Of a DNA stretch of 64,000 nucleotides, positions 8,788 through 17,244 are shown piece after piece. The notes below the pieces were generated by a model. That model made no database searches. It saw only the letters and a list, made by a program, of their open reading frames with translations, and was not told where the DNA came from. How positions within the stretch are numbered: the first letter of the stretch is position 1; every line of letters starts with the position of its first letter. Made by a program: the position numbers and the translations under genes. The DNA is from CAZYTM01 sp964649725 (lineage in GTDB: Bacteria; Desulfobacterota; Desulfuromonadia; Geobacterales; Geobacteraceae): contig CAZYTM010000001.1 in the NCBI GenBank assembly GCA_964649725.1, positions 744,001 to 808,000 of the forward strand. Direction: 5' to 3'.

Positions 8788-9501
8788 TTATTTAGGTAAA
8801 CCTAGAAAAAATAGCAACCTATCCATGGAACTGTTGACCACCTGCTCTTCCCGGACCCCAGCTTCGCTCAGTACAGCAATGGCATCAGTAAACTCGCCAA
8901 CCCCTTGAGCAATATGGGCGTCACTGCCGACCACAACCGGAGCACCTGAACTGGCCAAGAGCCGGGCCAATTGTTCGCAGTTGGGTCTGCTGCCATATCT
9001 GCTGATGGAGAATGAGGCATTGTTGATCTCCAGCGCAGTTAGGGTCTCAGCTGCCACCTTAGCCACTACCTCGTAATCAAAGGTGAAGAGTGGATTGCCG
9101 GGATGGGAGATCGCCTTGATAAAAGGATTGTGCATGGCAGCAATTGCTGCATCAGTATTAGCAGACCGTCCCAACCCATCCATACCGCAACCTTCATGCA
9201 GACCGGCCATAACGAAATCGAGTCGTTGCAGATAATGATCCGGCAGATCGACAGTACCCTTTCGGTCTATAATATTTACTTCAGCCCCGAGAAATATGCG
9301 CACTCCATGGATCTCCTGGGGGATAAAGCGAAGGGCTGCAAAGTGATAATGATGCGGCCCACCTGGCAGTGCTGGCCCGTGATCGGTTATCGCCAGGCCG
9401 GCCAGACCTTTACGTGCCGCCTCGGCAGCCAATTCATTGACAGTTGAATAGGCATGCCCAGAGGCAATGGTGTGAGTGTGCATATCGACGACGATTCTCA
9501 T
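8788..9501 (-). CDS. YcdX-type PHP-domain metal-dependent hydrolase
   Basis: A 237-residue PHP-fold protein, closely similar along its length to E. coli YcdX, a trinuclear-zinc phosphatase-like enzyme. Metal-ligand motifs are visible: DMHTHTIASGHAYST at the N terminus, AITDHGP, the PHHYHF segment, a mid-protein GLHEG, ISHPGNP and GSDAH near the C terminus. The ATG at 9501 is preferred because the protein then starts MRIVVDMHTHT as in the family; an in-frame TTG at 9525 lacks a ribosome-binding site. It is transcribed divergently from pepA and convergent with the modular secreted protein. The physiological substrate of this family is not firmly known. Confidence 0.88.
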   Translation of the reverse strand: MRIVVDMHTHTIASGHAYSTVNELAAEAARKGLAGLAITDHGPALPGGPHHYHFAALRFIPQEIHGVRIFLGAEVNIIDRKGTVDLPDHYLQRLDFVMAGLHEGCGMDGLGRSANTDAAIAAMHNPFIKAISHPGNPLFTFDYEVVAKVAAETLTALEINNASFSISRYGSRPNCEQLARLLASSGAPVVVGSDAHIAQGVGEFTDAIAVLSEAGVREEQVVNSSMDRLLFFLGLPK

Positions 9502-9563
9502 TAACCCACTATTCCATACGCGCAATTAAAAGTCAAGGCGCATGGGACGGCTGTCGGGGCTGA

Positions 9564-9591
9564 TTGCATTGTTGTAAAAGCAGGCTAGAAT
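9564..9591 (+). promoter_or_regulatory. Candidate promoter of pepA
   Basis: TAGAAT (9586-9591, five of six to the -10 consensus) with a weak TTGCAT 16 bases upstream (9564-9569), in the divergent gap between the PHP gene and pepA and about 30 bases before the pepA ATG. The -35 match is poor, so this is tentative. Confidence 0.3.
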
Positions 9592-9622
9592 TGATGCAAA
9601 AGTCAACTCAGGGGGTTGTTAC

Positions 9623-11113
9623 ATGGAATTGCTGGTTAAGGTTGCTGACCCGTTACAGGAGAACTCTCCGGCTCTGGTAGTGGGTTGTTGCGAAGGAGAG
9701 CTGCAGGAAAAACAGTTTGCCAAACTGAACAAGTCAATAGGTGGGGCGTTGACGATACTTCAGGTGCAGCAGGAGTTCAGTGGCAAGATAGGCACTACAA
9801 AACTGCTCCACACTTTGGGGTGTTTGCCTGCAGCCCGGCTATTGCTGGTTGGTCTTGGCCCACGTGAGGGGCTGACATCAGATATATTCCGCCAGGCTGC
9901 TGGTACTGCTGCTAGAGTTCTTGCCAGTGCTGGTTTGGATCGCTGTTGTTCGGTGCTGCAGCAATCCGGTCTTGTAGAAGACGAAGCGATTAAAGCGGTG
10001 GCTGAAGGTTTCTGGCTTGGCGGCTATACTTTTGACAGCTACAAAAGCAAGAAAAAGGAACAGCCTGGTTTGCAGGAGACAACGCTGTTGGTTCAGACAG
10101 AGCGTCGCCGACAGCAAGTAACTGATTTGCTGGATCAGGTGCGCAAAATCTGCAGTGCGGTATCTTTTGCCCGTGATCTGGTATCGCAGCCTGCAAATGT
10201 GGCGATTCCGAGCTATCTGGCGGATCAGGCTCTGGCAATTTCAGGCAGTCATGGTATCGGCTGTCACATTTTGGCTGAGGACCAGCTGGAAGAGCTTGGC
10301 ATGGCAGCATTGCTTGCGGTTGGTAAGGGGTCTCATAACCCACCAAGGCTTATAGTCCTCGAATATCAAGGGGGAGAAAAACAGGCCAGGCCGGTGGTGC
10401 TGGTTGGAAAGGGTATTACCTTCGACTCCGGAGGGATTTCACTCAAGCCACGTGAAGGTATGGAAAGGATGAAAGACGACATGGCCGGTGGTGCGGCAGT
10501 AATGGCCACGGTGCAGGCAGCGGCAGCACTCCGGTTGCCGGTAAATCTGATTGGTCTGGTGGCAGCGGCGGAGAACCTCCCCGGTGGCGGCGCCTACAAA
10601 CCAGGTGATGTGATCAGATCTATGTCAGGGAAGACTATCGAAATCGTCAACACTGATGCTGAGGGGCGGATGGTGCTTTGTGATGCCCTACACTATGCGC
10701 AGCGCTACAAACCGTTAGTGCTGATTGACCTTGCCACACTGACCGGAGCCTGTGTTGTAGCTCTTGGCTATGAAGCCACCGGGCTGATGGGGAATAATGC
10801 CACCCTGAAACGCTTTTTACGTAAGGCCGGTGATATTTGTGGCGAAAGGCTATGGGAACTACCACTCTGGGAGGAATATGGCGAACTGATGAAAAGCGAC
10901 ATAGCTGACCTGAAGAACGCCGGAGGGGCAACTGCGGGGACTATTACCGCAGGCTGGTTCCTTCAGCAGTTTGTTGCCAAGACAAACTGGGCGCACCTTG
11001 ATATAGCCGGTACAGCTTGGGAAGAGAAAGGGCGGGGCTATCTGCCGAAAGGAGCAACAGGTGTCGGGGTGAGGTTGTTGGTTGAATATCTACGAGGTGT
11101 GGCGCGAGGTTAA
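9623..11113 (+). CDS. pepA: Cytosol (leucyl) aminopeptidase PepA
   Basis: 496 residues, M17 family, a hexameric two-metal aminopeptidase that removes N-terminal residues from peptides. The catalytic C-terminal domain shows the metal-binding lysine K263 in GKGITFDSGG, the segment MKDDMAGGAA with metal-ligand Asp, and the family signature NTDAEGR at 343-349. The N-terminal domain (about 1-165) is the usual less conserved M17 domain. The start is supported by GGGGG about 8 bases upstream. It is a single-gene unit closed by a hairpin terminator shared with the convergent atpE. Full-length, with no missing active-site residue. Confidence 0.96.
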   Translation: MELLVKVADPLQENSPALVVGCCEGELQEKQFAKLNKSIGGALTILQVQQEFSGKIGTTKLLHTLGCLPAARLLLVGLGPREGLTSDIFRQAAGTAARVLASAGLDRCCSVLQQSGLVEDEAIKAVAEGFWLGGYTFDSYKSKKKEQPGLQETTLLVQTERRRQQVTDLLDQVRKICSAVSFARDLVSQPANVAIPSYLADQALAISGSHGIGCHILAEDQLEELGMAALLAVGKGSHNPPRLIVLEYQGGEKQARPVVLVGKGITFDSGGISLKPREGMERMKDDMAGGAAVMATVQAAAALRLPVNLIGLVAAAENLPGGGAYKPGDVIRSMSGKTIEIVNTDAEGRMVLCDALHYAQRYKPLVLIDLATLTGACVVALGYEATGLMGNNATLKRFLRKAGDICGERLWELPLWEEYGELMKSDIADLKNAGGATAGTITAGWFLQQFVAKTNWAHLDIAGTAWEEKGRGYLPKGATGVGVRLLVEYLRGVARG

Positions 11114-11122
11114 CGAATGTAA

Positions 11123-11158
11123 GAAAAAAGGGGGACATGGTTATGCCCCCCTTTTTTC
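11123..11158. terminator. Bidirectional hairpin terminator between pepA and atpE
   Basis: An A-run plus GGGGG (11124-11134) pairs with CCCCC(C) plus a T-run (11146-11157) around an ~11-base loop. The A and T tracts give a U-run in either direction, as expected for the two convergent genes that flank it. Confidence 0.85.
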
Positions 11159-11172
11159 ATGTGAGCAGAGTT

Positions 11173-11454
11173 TTACTTCGGAATTGCACCGACGACGGCC
11201 TTGGCCAGTTCCTTGACGCCAAACGGATCAGCGTAGAGGATGATCAGGCAGATGACGAGAGCGTAGATGGCGAGCGACTCGATCATCGCCAGACCGATCA
11301 TCATGGTGGTGAGGATCTTGCCGGAAGCGCCAGGGTTACGGGAAACGCCTTCAACCGCGCTTTTGACGGCTAGGCCCTGACCGATACCGGTCCCTACTGT
11401 TCCGAGTGCCATGCCGATACCGGCGGCCAGAACGCACATGGTGAAAAAACTCAT
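11173..11454 (-). CDS. atpE: ATP synthase F0 subunit c
   Basis: A 93-residue two-helix proteolipid. The ion-carrying carboxylate is E59 in helix 2 (MIESLAIYAL), and the loop RNPGASGK is the F1-facing polar loop (usually R-Q/N-P). Helix 1 has Q26 in GTGIGQG and helix 2 has S60 directly after E59; Q, E and S at these positions are ion-coordinating residues in the Na+-type c-rings of Ilyobacter and Propionigenium, although the following Thr is Leu here. It is the last gene of the atpZ-I-B-E operon and has a GGAGGAAGGA ribosome-binding site, suiting the high copy number of c. F1 and b/delta genes are not in the window. Confidence 0.95.
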   Translation of the reverse strand: MSFFTMCVLAAGIGMALGTVGTGIGQGLAVKSAVEGVSRNPGASGKILTTMMIGLAMIESLAIYALVICLIILYADPFGVKELAKAVVGAIPK

Positions 11455-11547
11455 TGTCCTTCCTCCTTCTTTGGTTGTGATTTCCTAAACAGTATAGGAA
11501 TTGTATATTGGTGATTAAATTGGATTATACCGCTACACTTATTTTGG

Positions 11548-12237
11548 TCAGTGTGCTTCCTCCAGCGACCCCTGGATATAGATCATTGCCAGCAGCATAA
11601 AGACAAATGCTTGGATAAATGAAACCAGGATACCCATCAGCATCATCGGCAGCGGTACCAGAAACGGCGCCAGACCGAAGAAGATCATCAGCACCAATTC
11701 ATGACCGTTCATATTGCCGAAGAGACGGAGCGTCAGGGAGATGACCCGGGAGAGATGGCCGATAACCTCGATAAAAAACATGATCGGTGCCAGCCACATG
11801 ATAGGTCCGAGAAAATGTTTAATATATTTGATGCCATGCTCTTTAACCCCTACTACATGAGTGGTGACGAAGACTATCACTGCGCAGGCGGCAGTAGTGT
11901 TGATATTGGCGGTAGGTGGAAAGAAGCCGGGGATCAGACCGATAAGGTTTGAGACGAGGATAAATATGGCCAGAGTGGCGATGAGTGGGAAAAATGGCCG
12001 GCCATGCTCACCCATGGTTTCAGTGACCATGTTTTCTATGCCGCCGACTACGACTTCCATGAAGTTCTGCATCCCGTTCGGCACAGTCTGCAGATTGTTA
12101 GTCGTCAGTTTGGCTACGATGGCCAGCAGAATGATAATCAACCAGGTGTAGGCGATGGCGTCGGCACTCGCACCTTTGATATTTAGTGGTGCGAGGAGTT
12201 CGCGGAAAAACTGTAAAAACAGCAGGGGGTGAATCAT
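11548..12237 (-). CDS. atpB: ATP synthase F0 subunit a
   Basis: 229 residues, multi-spanning inner-membrane subunit that forms the ion half-channels. The essential arginine is R171 in SLTLRLFGNMNGHE, the universal signature. A preceding helix carries E157 and H161 (FIEVIGHLSR), channel residues typical of this family. The gene starts 4 bases inside the end of atpI (ATGA overlap), indicating translational coupling, and lies 93 bases upstream of atpE. Length is normal for bacteria with the short form of the subunit. Confidence 0.95.
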   Translation of the reverse strand: MIHPLLFLQFFRELLAPLNIKGASADAIAYTWLIIILLAIVAKLTTNNLQTVPNGMQNFMEVVVGGIENMVTETMGEHGRPFFPLIATLAIFILVSNLIGLIPGFFPPTANINTTAACAVIVFVTTHVVGVKEHGIKYIKHFLGPIMWLAPIMFFIEVIGHLSRVISLTLRLFGNMNGHELVLMIFFGLAPFLVPLPMMLMGILVSFIQAFVFMLLAMIYIQGSLEEAH

Positions 12238-12629
12238 GCCCTATCCTCCTTATGAATCAACCGGTAAACGGCCAAAATAGTAATTGTTATGACGATTACA
12301 GAGAGACCGATTAGTAAGCCAGCTATATTGACCGATTTGGAGATGATCAGCAGGCTAAGCAGGATCGCCAGAATGGCCAAGCGCAGAAGGTAGCGAAGTA
12401 ACGCAAACCTGCTGGCCCTCTCTATGTCAAGTAGCAACGCCCTTTTCATGATACTAAGCAGCCAGTAGTAGTTGGCAATTGCCAAAATACCACCAACCAG
12501 AATACTAATCGCTGTTTTCAGGCCTACAAAGAGCAGACCGGCCAACGAGACTAATGCAAGAACTACCCAGATACCACGCAACAACCGATTAAAGAAATTA
12601 TCGTCGACTATCTTTACCAGATCCGTCAC
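12234..12629 (-). CDS. atpI: ATP synthase subunit I-like membrane protein
   Basis: A 131-residue protein with about four hydrophobic helices (near residues 18-35, 39-58, 77-97 and 100-122), of the ATP-synt_I type. Such proteins sit between atpZ and atpB in many deltaproteobacterial F0 operons and are thought to help c-ring assembly or Mg2+ supply; the assignment here rests on topology and position as much as sequence. The start is GTG at 12629, behind a GGGAAA site, and overlaps the 3' end of the upstream gene by 32 bases. The stop overlaps the atpB start. Confidence 0.75.
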   Translation of the reverse strand: MTDLVKIVDDNFFNRLLRGIWVVLALVSLAGLLFVGLKTAISILVGGILAIANYYWLLSIMKRALLLDIERASRFALLRYLLRLAILAILLSLLIISKSVNIAGLLIGLSVIVITITILAVYRLIHKEDRA

Positions 12630-12840
12630 GTTTTATTTCCCGGCCGGCAATGATGAATATATTACGAAACCCGGCGGCAATCCCAATAAATAGAAAGATA
12701 AAGAAGAAATATTTTGTCCCGAGCCACTTGTCCAACTGCAAGCCGATCCAGACACCGATGGCAATGGCCAGAGCCACAGAAATCCCCATACTGGAGACAA
12801 GACCGAGGGTTTTAATGAGACTTTTTTTGTTGTCATCCAT
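12598..12840 (-). CDS. atpZ: AtpZ/AtpI family small membrane protein
   Basis: About 80 residues with two transmembrane helices separated by a short loop containing LDKWLGTKY, the pattern of the F0F1-ATPase gene 1 (AtpZ) family. AtpZ/AtpI pairs are associated with Mg2+/Ca2+ transport and c-ring assembly in Bacillus. It is the first gene of the operon atpZ-I-B-E. The start ATG is uncertain: 12840 gives MDDNKKSL and 12852 gives MAAIMDDN; neither has a strong ribosome-binding site. Both lie downstream of the promoter proposed at 12886-12914. Confidence 0.75.
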   Translation of the reverse strand: MDDNKKSLIKTLGLVSSMGISVALAIAIGVWIGLQLDKWLGTKYFFFIFLFIGIAAGFRNIFIIAGREIKRDGSGKDSRR

Positions 12841-12885
12841 TATGGCTGCCATGGCGTGCAAGCGGTACCGGCATAAAACCAAAAC

Positions 12886-12914
12886 TTAATAACATAACTG
12901 AGCAGCCATGTCAA
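12886..12914 (-). promoter_or_regulatory. Sigma70-like promoter of atpZIBE
   Basis: On the minus strand TTGACA (12914-12909), a 17-base spacer and TATTAA (12891-12886). It lies between the end of hemL and atpZ and about 35-45 bases ahead of the atpZ start, so the F0 operon can be transcribed separately from hemL. Confidence 0.55.
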
Positions 12915-12986
12915 CTCAAAATCAGATGCAATGCCAGAAGGTTATTGGTGAGCCGCAGAAGTCAGTGTAATAGCTCTATCGCATGG

Positions 12987-14270
12987 TCAGAGACTTTTAA
13001 AGGCCTTTCTTGCAGCAGCGATTGTCTTTTCGATGTCGTCGTCCGAGTGGGCGATGGAGACAAAGGCAGTTTCGAACTGGGAAGGTGCCAGGTATATCCC
13101 CTGTTCAAGCATGGCACGGAAATAAGCGGCAAATGCCTTGGTGTCACAGGTTGCGGCACTAGACCAGTCATGGACTTCATTGGCAGTGAAGAAGGCGCAG
13201 AACATACTCCCCACCCTTGTGGGGAAGATCTGATAGCCAGCATCCTTAGCAGCCTTGGCTATACCTGCAGCGAGAAAAGAGCTCTTCTCTTCCAGTTTTT
13301 GATAAAAGCCCTTTTCCTGCAAGACCTTCAGGGTTTCTATCCCTGCGGTCATGGCTAGTGGGTTGCCTGAAAGGGTGCCTGCCTGATATACACCCCCGGC
13401 CGGGGAAAGGAGTTGCATGATCTCTTTCTTGCCACCAAAGGCACCGACCGGCAGCCCCCCGCCAATAATCTTGCCCAGGGTAGTCATGTCCGGAGTAACG
13501 CCATAAAGTTCCTGGGCGCCGCCATAGGCAACTCGGAAACCGGTCATCACTTCGTCGAATATCAGCACAATCCCTTCATAGGAGCAGAGAGAGCGTAAGC
13601 CCTCGAGAAATCCATCCTGCGGTGGAACAGTCCCCATATTGCCTGCTATAGGTTCGACTATGATGCACGCTACCTGGCCGGAGTTTTCACGCACCAGTTT
13701 CTTTACCGAAGAGAGGTCATTGAAATTGGCAGTCAATGTGTGCTTAGCAATATCTTCCGGTACACCGGGGGAGTCTGGGACGCCGAAAGTGGCGGCCCCT
13801 GAACCGGCTTTTACCAGCAGTGCATCGGAGTGACCATGATAGCAGCCGGAAAATTTTATAATTTTGTCCCTGTTGGTAAAGCCTCGAGCCAGTCGGATGG
13901 CGCTCATGGTTGCTTCGGTTCCGGAACTGACCATACGCACCATTTCAATGGAAGGAACCGCATTGATGACCATTTCTGCTAGTTTTACTTCCAGTTCGGT
14001 CGGTGCCCCAAAGCTGCTGCCGTCTGCCACGGCGGCTTGCACTGCTTTGACCACCTGTGGGGGACAATGCCCCAGGATCATAGGACCCCAGGAACCGACA
14101 TAATCTATGAAAGAGTTGTCATCGGCATCGAAAAGCCTAGAACCGGCGGCTTTTTTTATAAAGAGGGGGTCTATACCGACAGATTTGAAGGCTCGTACCG
14201 GGCTATTCACCCCACCAGGGATGACGGCCTGTGCTTCCTTAAATAATTGCTGGGAACGATTGGTATTCAT
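12987..14270 (-). CDS. hemL: Glutamate-1-semialdehyde 2,1-aminomutase
   Basis: 427 residues, PLP enzyme of the C5 haem pathway converting glutamate-1-semialdehyde to 5-aminolevulinate. The PLP lysine is K267 in TTLGKIIGGGLP; the cofactor-binding SSGTEATMSAIRLAR and the FDEVMTGFR segment are intact. The ATG at 14270 is chosen because GAGGTG lies 6 bases upstream; longer in-frame starts lack one. The gene is divergent from the nuo operon and upstream of atpZ on the same strand. Its presence beside respiratory genes suits a cytochrome-rich organism. Confidence 0.95.
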   Translation of the reverse strand: MNTNRSQQLFKEAQAVIPGGVNSPVRAFKSVGIDPLFIKKAAGSRLFDADDNSFIDYVGSWGPMILGHCPPQVVKAVQAAVADGSSFGAPTELEVKLAEMVINAVPSIEMVRMVSSGTEATMSAIRLARGFTNRDKIIKFSGCYHGHSDALLVKAGSGAATFGVPDSPGVPEDIAKHTLTANFNDLSSVKKLVRENSGQVACIIVEPIAGNMGTVPPQDGFLEGLRSLCSYEGIVLIFDEVMTGFRVAYGGAQELYGVTPDMTTLGKIIGGGLPVGAFGGKKEIMQLLSPAGGVYQAGTLSGNPLAMTAGIETLKVLQEKGFYQKLEEKSSFLAAGIAKAAKDAGYQIFPTRVGSMFCAFFTANEVHDWSSAATCDTKAFAAYFRAMLEQGIYLAPSQFETAFVSIAHSDDDIEKTIAAARKAFKSL

Positions 14271-14477
14271 GCGGCACCTCATCAATAATTAAATAGAGTT
14301 TTATAAAATAAATAATTGCATATCTTATATTGGTTTGAAATTTCAGGGGGGTTGTTAACATAGATGTTTCAGTTGTGTCAAGAACTAATCCGAACGGCAC
14401 ATGGGACGCCATCCTATAGGTAAAACAACAATTCTTTCTATTAAAGATATGGAATTAAAAATTAGAAATTTTTTTCC

Positions 14478-14506
14478 TTGACAAAGTTTTCGAAATGAAA
14501 TAAGTT
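14478..14506 (+). promoter_or_regulatory. Sigma70-like promoter of the nuo operon
   Basis: A perfect TTGACA (14478-14483), a 17-base spacer and TAAGTT (14501-14506, about half-match). It would start transcription near 14513, giving a leader of about 90 bases that begins at the palindromic site. Confidence 0.5.
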
Positions 14507-14516
14507 TCGTCCAATT

Positions 14517-14529
14517 GTATACAGTATAC
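14517..14529. promoter_or_regulatory. Perfect palindrome, candidate operator in the nuo leader
   Basis: GTATACAGTATAC is two GTATAC hexamers, each self-complementary, separated by one A, making a perfect 13-base palindrome. It lies 10 bases after the proposed -10 element, overlapping the expected transcription start, a normal place for a repressor site. The cognate regulator is unknown. Confidence 0.4.
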
Positions 14530-14603
14530 GATTTGCCGAAACCGTATCCCGACAGAGTTTCAAAGGGATTATGGGAGGCAAAATTACTTTTTGGAGGATA
14601 CAG

Positions 14604-14975
14604 ATGCTCGGCGCTTATCTGCCCATAGTACTCCTGATGTTGATAGCCATAGGGTTTGGCTGTTGCTCGTTGGTCTTCTCCTCCCTCATCGGCCCGAAGA
14701 AGCCGAGCGAGGTCAAGCTTGCCCCCTACGAGTGTGGTTGCGAACCGGTCGGTACAGCCCGGGAACGTTTTTCCATTAAATTTTATATCATCGCCATGCT
14801 ATTCATCCTGTTCGATATTGAAGCGGTGTTTCTCTATCCCTGGGCAGTAATTTTCAAGAAGTTTATCAAGGCCGGCCTTGGGACCTTTGTTTTCGTGGAG
14901 ATGATGGTCTTCATCATAATACTCTTTGTCGGTTACATTTACGTCTGGAAAAAAGGAGCCTTGGAATGGGAGTAG
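14604..14975 (+). CDS. nuoA: NADH-quinone oxidoreductase subunit A
   Basis: 123 residues with three transmembrane helices, part of the membrane arm next to the quinone site. The conserved inter-helix loop KPSEVKLAPYECGCEP is present. The ATG at 14604 is preferred over an in-frame upstream ATG because TTGGAGG ends 6 bases before it and because the resulting MLGAYLPIVLL fits the family start. It is the first gene of a 14-gene complex I operon and overlaps nuoB by 10 bases. Confidence 0.94.
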   Translation: MLGAYLPIVLLMLIAIGFGCCSLVFSSLIGPKKPSEVKLAPYECGCEPVGTARERFSIKFYIIAMLFILFDIEAVFLYPWAVIFKKFIKAGLGTFVFVEMMVFIIILFVGYIYVWKKGALEWE

Positions 14976-15478
14976 AGCAACCACTGGGTGATAACATTAT
15001 CACCGCGTCGCTGGACGGCCTGGTAAACTGGGCCAGAAAGTCCTCCATCTGGCCGATGACCTTTGGTCTTGCCTGTTGCGCCATTGAGATGATGGCGACC
15101 GGGGCATCCCACAACGACCTCGACCGCTTTGGCATAATCTTTCGCGCCTCCCCTCGCCAGTCAGACTGCATCATTATTGCTGGGACAGTTACCAAGAAGA
15201 TGCTGCCTATCATTAAGACTGTATACGAGCAGATGCCGGAACCGAAATGGGTTATTGCCATGGGTGCCTGTGCCTGTTCGGGCGGAGTATTTGATACTTA
15301 CAGTGTGGTGCAGGGAATCGATGAGGCGTTGCCGGTAGATGTCTATATACCAGGATGTCCGCCGCGGCCTGAGGCGCTCCTTTTTGGGCTCATGAAGTTA
15401 CAGGACAAGATCATGAAGGATCGTAATTCCTTCGGTTCGACCATCGGTCTTGGTGACAGGATTGAATCGGCTGCCTAG
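14966..15478 (+). CDS. nuoB: NADH-quinone oxidoreductase subunit B
   Basis: 170 residues, peripheral arm subunit holding the terminal [4Fe-4S] cluster N2, which passes electrons to quinone. The tandem cysteines of LACCAIEMM, the Cys of GACACSGG and the Cys of IPGCPPRPEA are the four N2 ligands. Start overlaps the end of nuoA (translational coupling). Length is in the usual range. Confidence 0.96.
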   Translation: MGVEQPLGDNIITASLDGLVNWARKSSIWPMTFGLACCAIEMMATGASHNDLDRFGIIFRASPRQSDCIIIAGTVTKKMLPIIKTVYEQMPEPKWVIAMGACACSGGVFDTYSVVQGIDEALPVDVYIPGCPPRPEALLFGLMKLQDKIMKDRNSFGSTIGLGDRIESAA

Positions 15479-15514
15479 TCTGCGGGTTAATCAATTAAGG
15501 GAAAAGGTACGGTT

Positions 15515-16000
15515 ATGGCAGAAAATAATCGCGCAGTAATAAAGCTAAAAGAGCAATTCGCCGCCTCCATAATTGAAGTCAAGGAGTTTCGTGGCGAGGT
15601 GACCATCACGGTCAATAAGCAGGACATAGTGGCGATCTGCAAGTTCCTCAAAAATACATTGCAATACAACATGCTGACCGATGTGACTGCAGTCGATTAC
15701 CTGGGGCGGGAGCCCCGCTTCATGATGGTCTATAATCTTTATTCGATCCCGAACAAGGACCGGCTGCGCATCAAAGCCCCGGTCGCCGAAGCTGACTGCA
15801 GCATCGATACGCTTAGCGTGCTGTGGGAAAGTGCCAACTGGCTGGAGCGGGAAGTATTCGACCTTTTCGGGGTAACCTTCAACAATCACCCTGACCTGCG
15901 CCGCATCTTGATGACGGACGACTGGGTCGGCCACCCGTTGCGCAAGGACTATCCGCTTCAGGGACCTGGCCGGGAGCCATACAAAGGGCGTTTATCATAA
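15515..16000 (+). CDS. nuoC: NADH-quinone oxidoreductase subunit C
   Basis: 161 residues, the 30-kDa subunit of complex I that pairs with NuoD at the quinone-binding end of the peripheral arm; it carries no cofactor. The C-terminal signature is visible as the ANWLEREVFDLFGVTFNNHP segment followed by LRRILMTDDW and HPLRKDYPL. NuoC and NuoD are separate genes here, unlike the fused NuoCD of E. coli. A GGGAAAAGG site precedes the ATG. Confidence 0.95.
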   Translation: MAENNRAVIKLKEQFAASIIEVKEFRGEVTITVNKQDIVAICKFLKNTLQYNMLTDVTAVDYLGREPRFMMVYNLYSIPNKDRLRIKAPVAEADCSIDTLSVLWESANWLEREVFDLFGVTFNNHPDLRRILMTDDWVGHPLRKDYPLQGPGREPYKGRLS

Positions 16001-16042
16001 CTCACAGACCGAGCATTTTTATCTTAATACCAGAGGCGAGCA

Positions 16043-17215
16043 ATGGCTAGTAAAGAGATTATGACGCTTAACATGGGTCCGCAGCATCCAAGTACCCACG
16101 GCGTGTTGCGGATGGTTATCGAACTCGATGGCGAAGTGATCCAGAAGATCACCCCGCATATCGGCTATCTGCATCGTGGTGTGGAGAAGCTCTCCGAGCA
16201 CCGCACCTATCATCAGACCATCCCCCTGACCGACCGGCTCGACTATTTGGCTCCGATGAGTAATAATCTGGGCTATGTGTTGGCAGTGGAAAAGCTGCTC
16301 GGCATCGAGGTGCCGGAGCGGGCACAGGTTGTTAGGGTCATCCTAACTGAACTGACCCGTATCAAATCACATCTGGTCTGGATCGCTTGTCATGCTCTTG
16401 ATATCGGAGCCATGACGGTATTTATCTATGCCTTCCGCGAGCGTGAGAAGGTGATGCAGTTGTATGAAAAGATTTCCGGTGCCCGTATGACAAGTAACTA
16501 TTTCCGTGTCGGCGGGCTCTCTGCAGAACTGTACGATGGTTTTGAAAAGGATGTGAAGGAGATTATCGACACCTTCCCTGGGTATTTCGATACCTATGAA
16601 GGTTTGTTGACCAAGAACACCATCTGGATGCAGCGGACTATCGGTAACGGCGTTATCTCTGCTGAGGATGCCATAAGTTATGGGATTACCGGCCCAGCCC
16701 TGCGTGGCTCCGGAGTCGATTGGGATCTGCGTCGTGACAATCCTTACAGCGGTTACGAAAAATACAAGTTCAAAATCCCTGTAGGCGAAAATTGCGACAC
16801 CTATGATCGATACAAGGTTCGTCTGATAGAGTTACGGGAAGCAGTCAATATCGTAAGTCAGGCCCTTGCATCTCTCAAACCGGGACCGATCCTTGCCGAC
16901 TTACCGCAGGTCTGCTATCCAAATAAGGAAGACGTTTACAACACCATCGAGGGGTTGATCCATCACTTCAAGATTGCCAGTGAAGGTTTTCCTGTCCCTG
17001 AAGGTGAGGTCTACCAAGGTGTCGAGGCACCCAAGGGAGAACTCGGCTTCTATATTGTCAGCGATGGTGGCACCAAGCCATACCGTATGCGAATTCGGGG
17101 TCCCTCATTTATCAACCTGGGTGCTATAGAAAAGATGGCAAAAGGAGCTATGATTGCTGACCTCGTGGCAGTAATTGGTACCCTTGATATCGTTCTCGGT
17201 GAAATTGACCGCTAA
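16043..17215 (+). CDS. nuoD: NADH-quinone oxidoreductase subunit D
   Basis: 390 residues, the 49-kDa subunit, homologous to the large subunit of [NiFe]-hydrogenases but without the metal-binding cysteines. The quinone-pocket segment GPQHPSTHGVLR with its His residues is at the N terminus, and HRGVEKLSE follows. The C-terminal GTLDIVLGEIDR is the family end. It shares the quinone site with NuoB. It follows nuoC after 42 bases and is cotranscribed. Confidence 0.96.
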   Translation: MASKEIMTLNMGPQHPSTHGVLRMVIELDGEVIQKITPHIGYLHRGVEKLSEHRTYHQTIPLTDRLDYLAPMSNNLGYVLAVEKLLGIEVPERAQVVRVILTELTRIKSHLVWIACHALDIGAMTVFIYAFREREKVMQLYEKISGARMTSNYFRVGGLSAELYDGFEKDVKEIIDTFPGYFDTYEGLLTKNTIWMQRTIGNGVISAEDAISYGITGPALRGSGVDWDLRRDNPYSGYEKYKFKIPVGENCDTYDRYKVRLIELREAVNIVSQALASLKPGPILADLPQVCYPNKEDVYNTIEGLIHHFKIASEGFPVPEGEVYQGVEAPKGELGFYIVSDGGTKPYRMRIRGPSFINLGAIEKMAKGAMIADLVAVIGTLDIVLGEIDR

Positions 17216-17244
17216 GACCACCTTGCCTAAAGGAGATGGCGTCC

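Larger units (their letters stand above)
14271..14603. other. Divergent intergenic region hemL / nuoA
   Basis: A 333-base AT-rich gap without a convincing gene. It contains the nuo promoter (14478-14506), the palindrome at 14517-14529 and, 7 bases before nuoA, a TTGGAGG ribosome-binding site. The 14286-14470 part shows no clear structure beyond short A/T tracts; a promoter for hemL must lie here but I cannot single one out. Confidence 0.6.
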
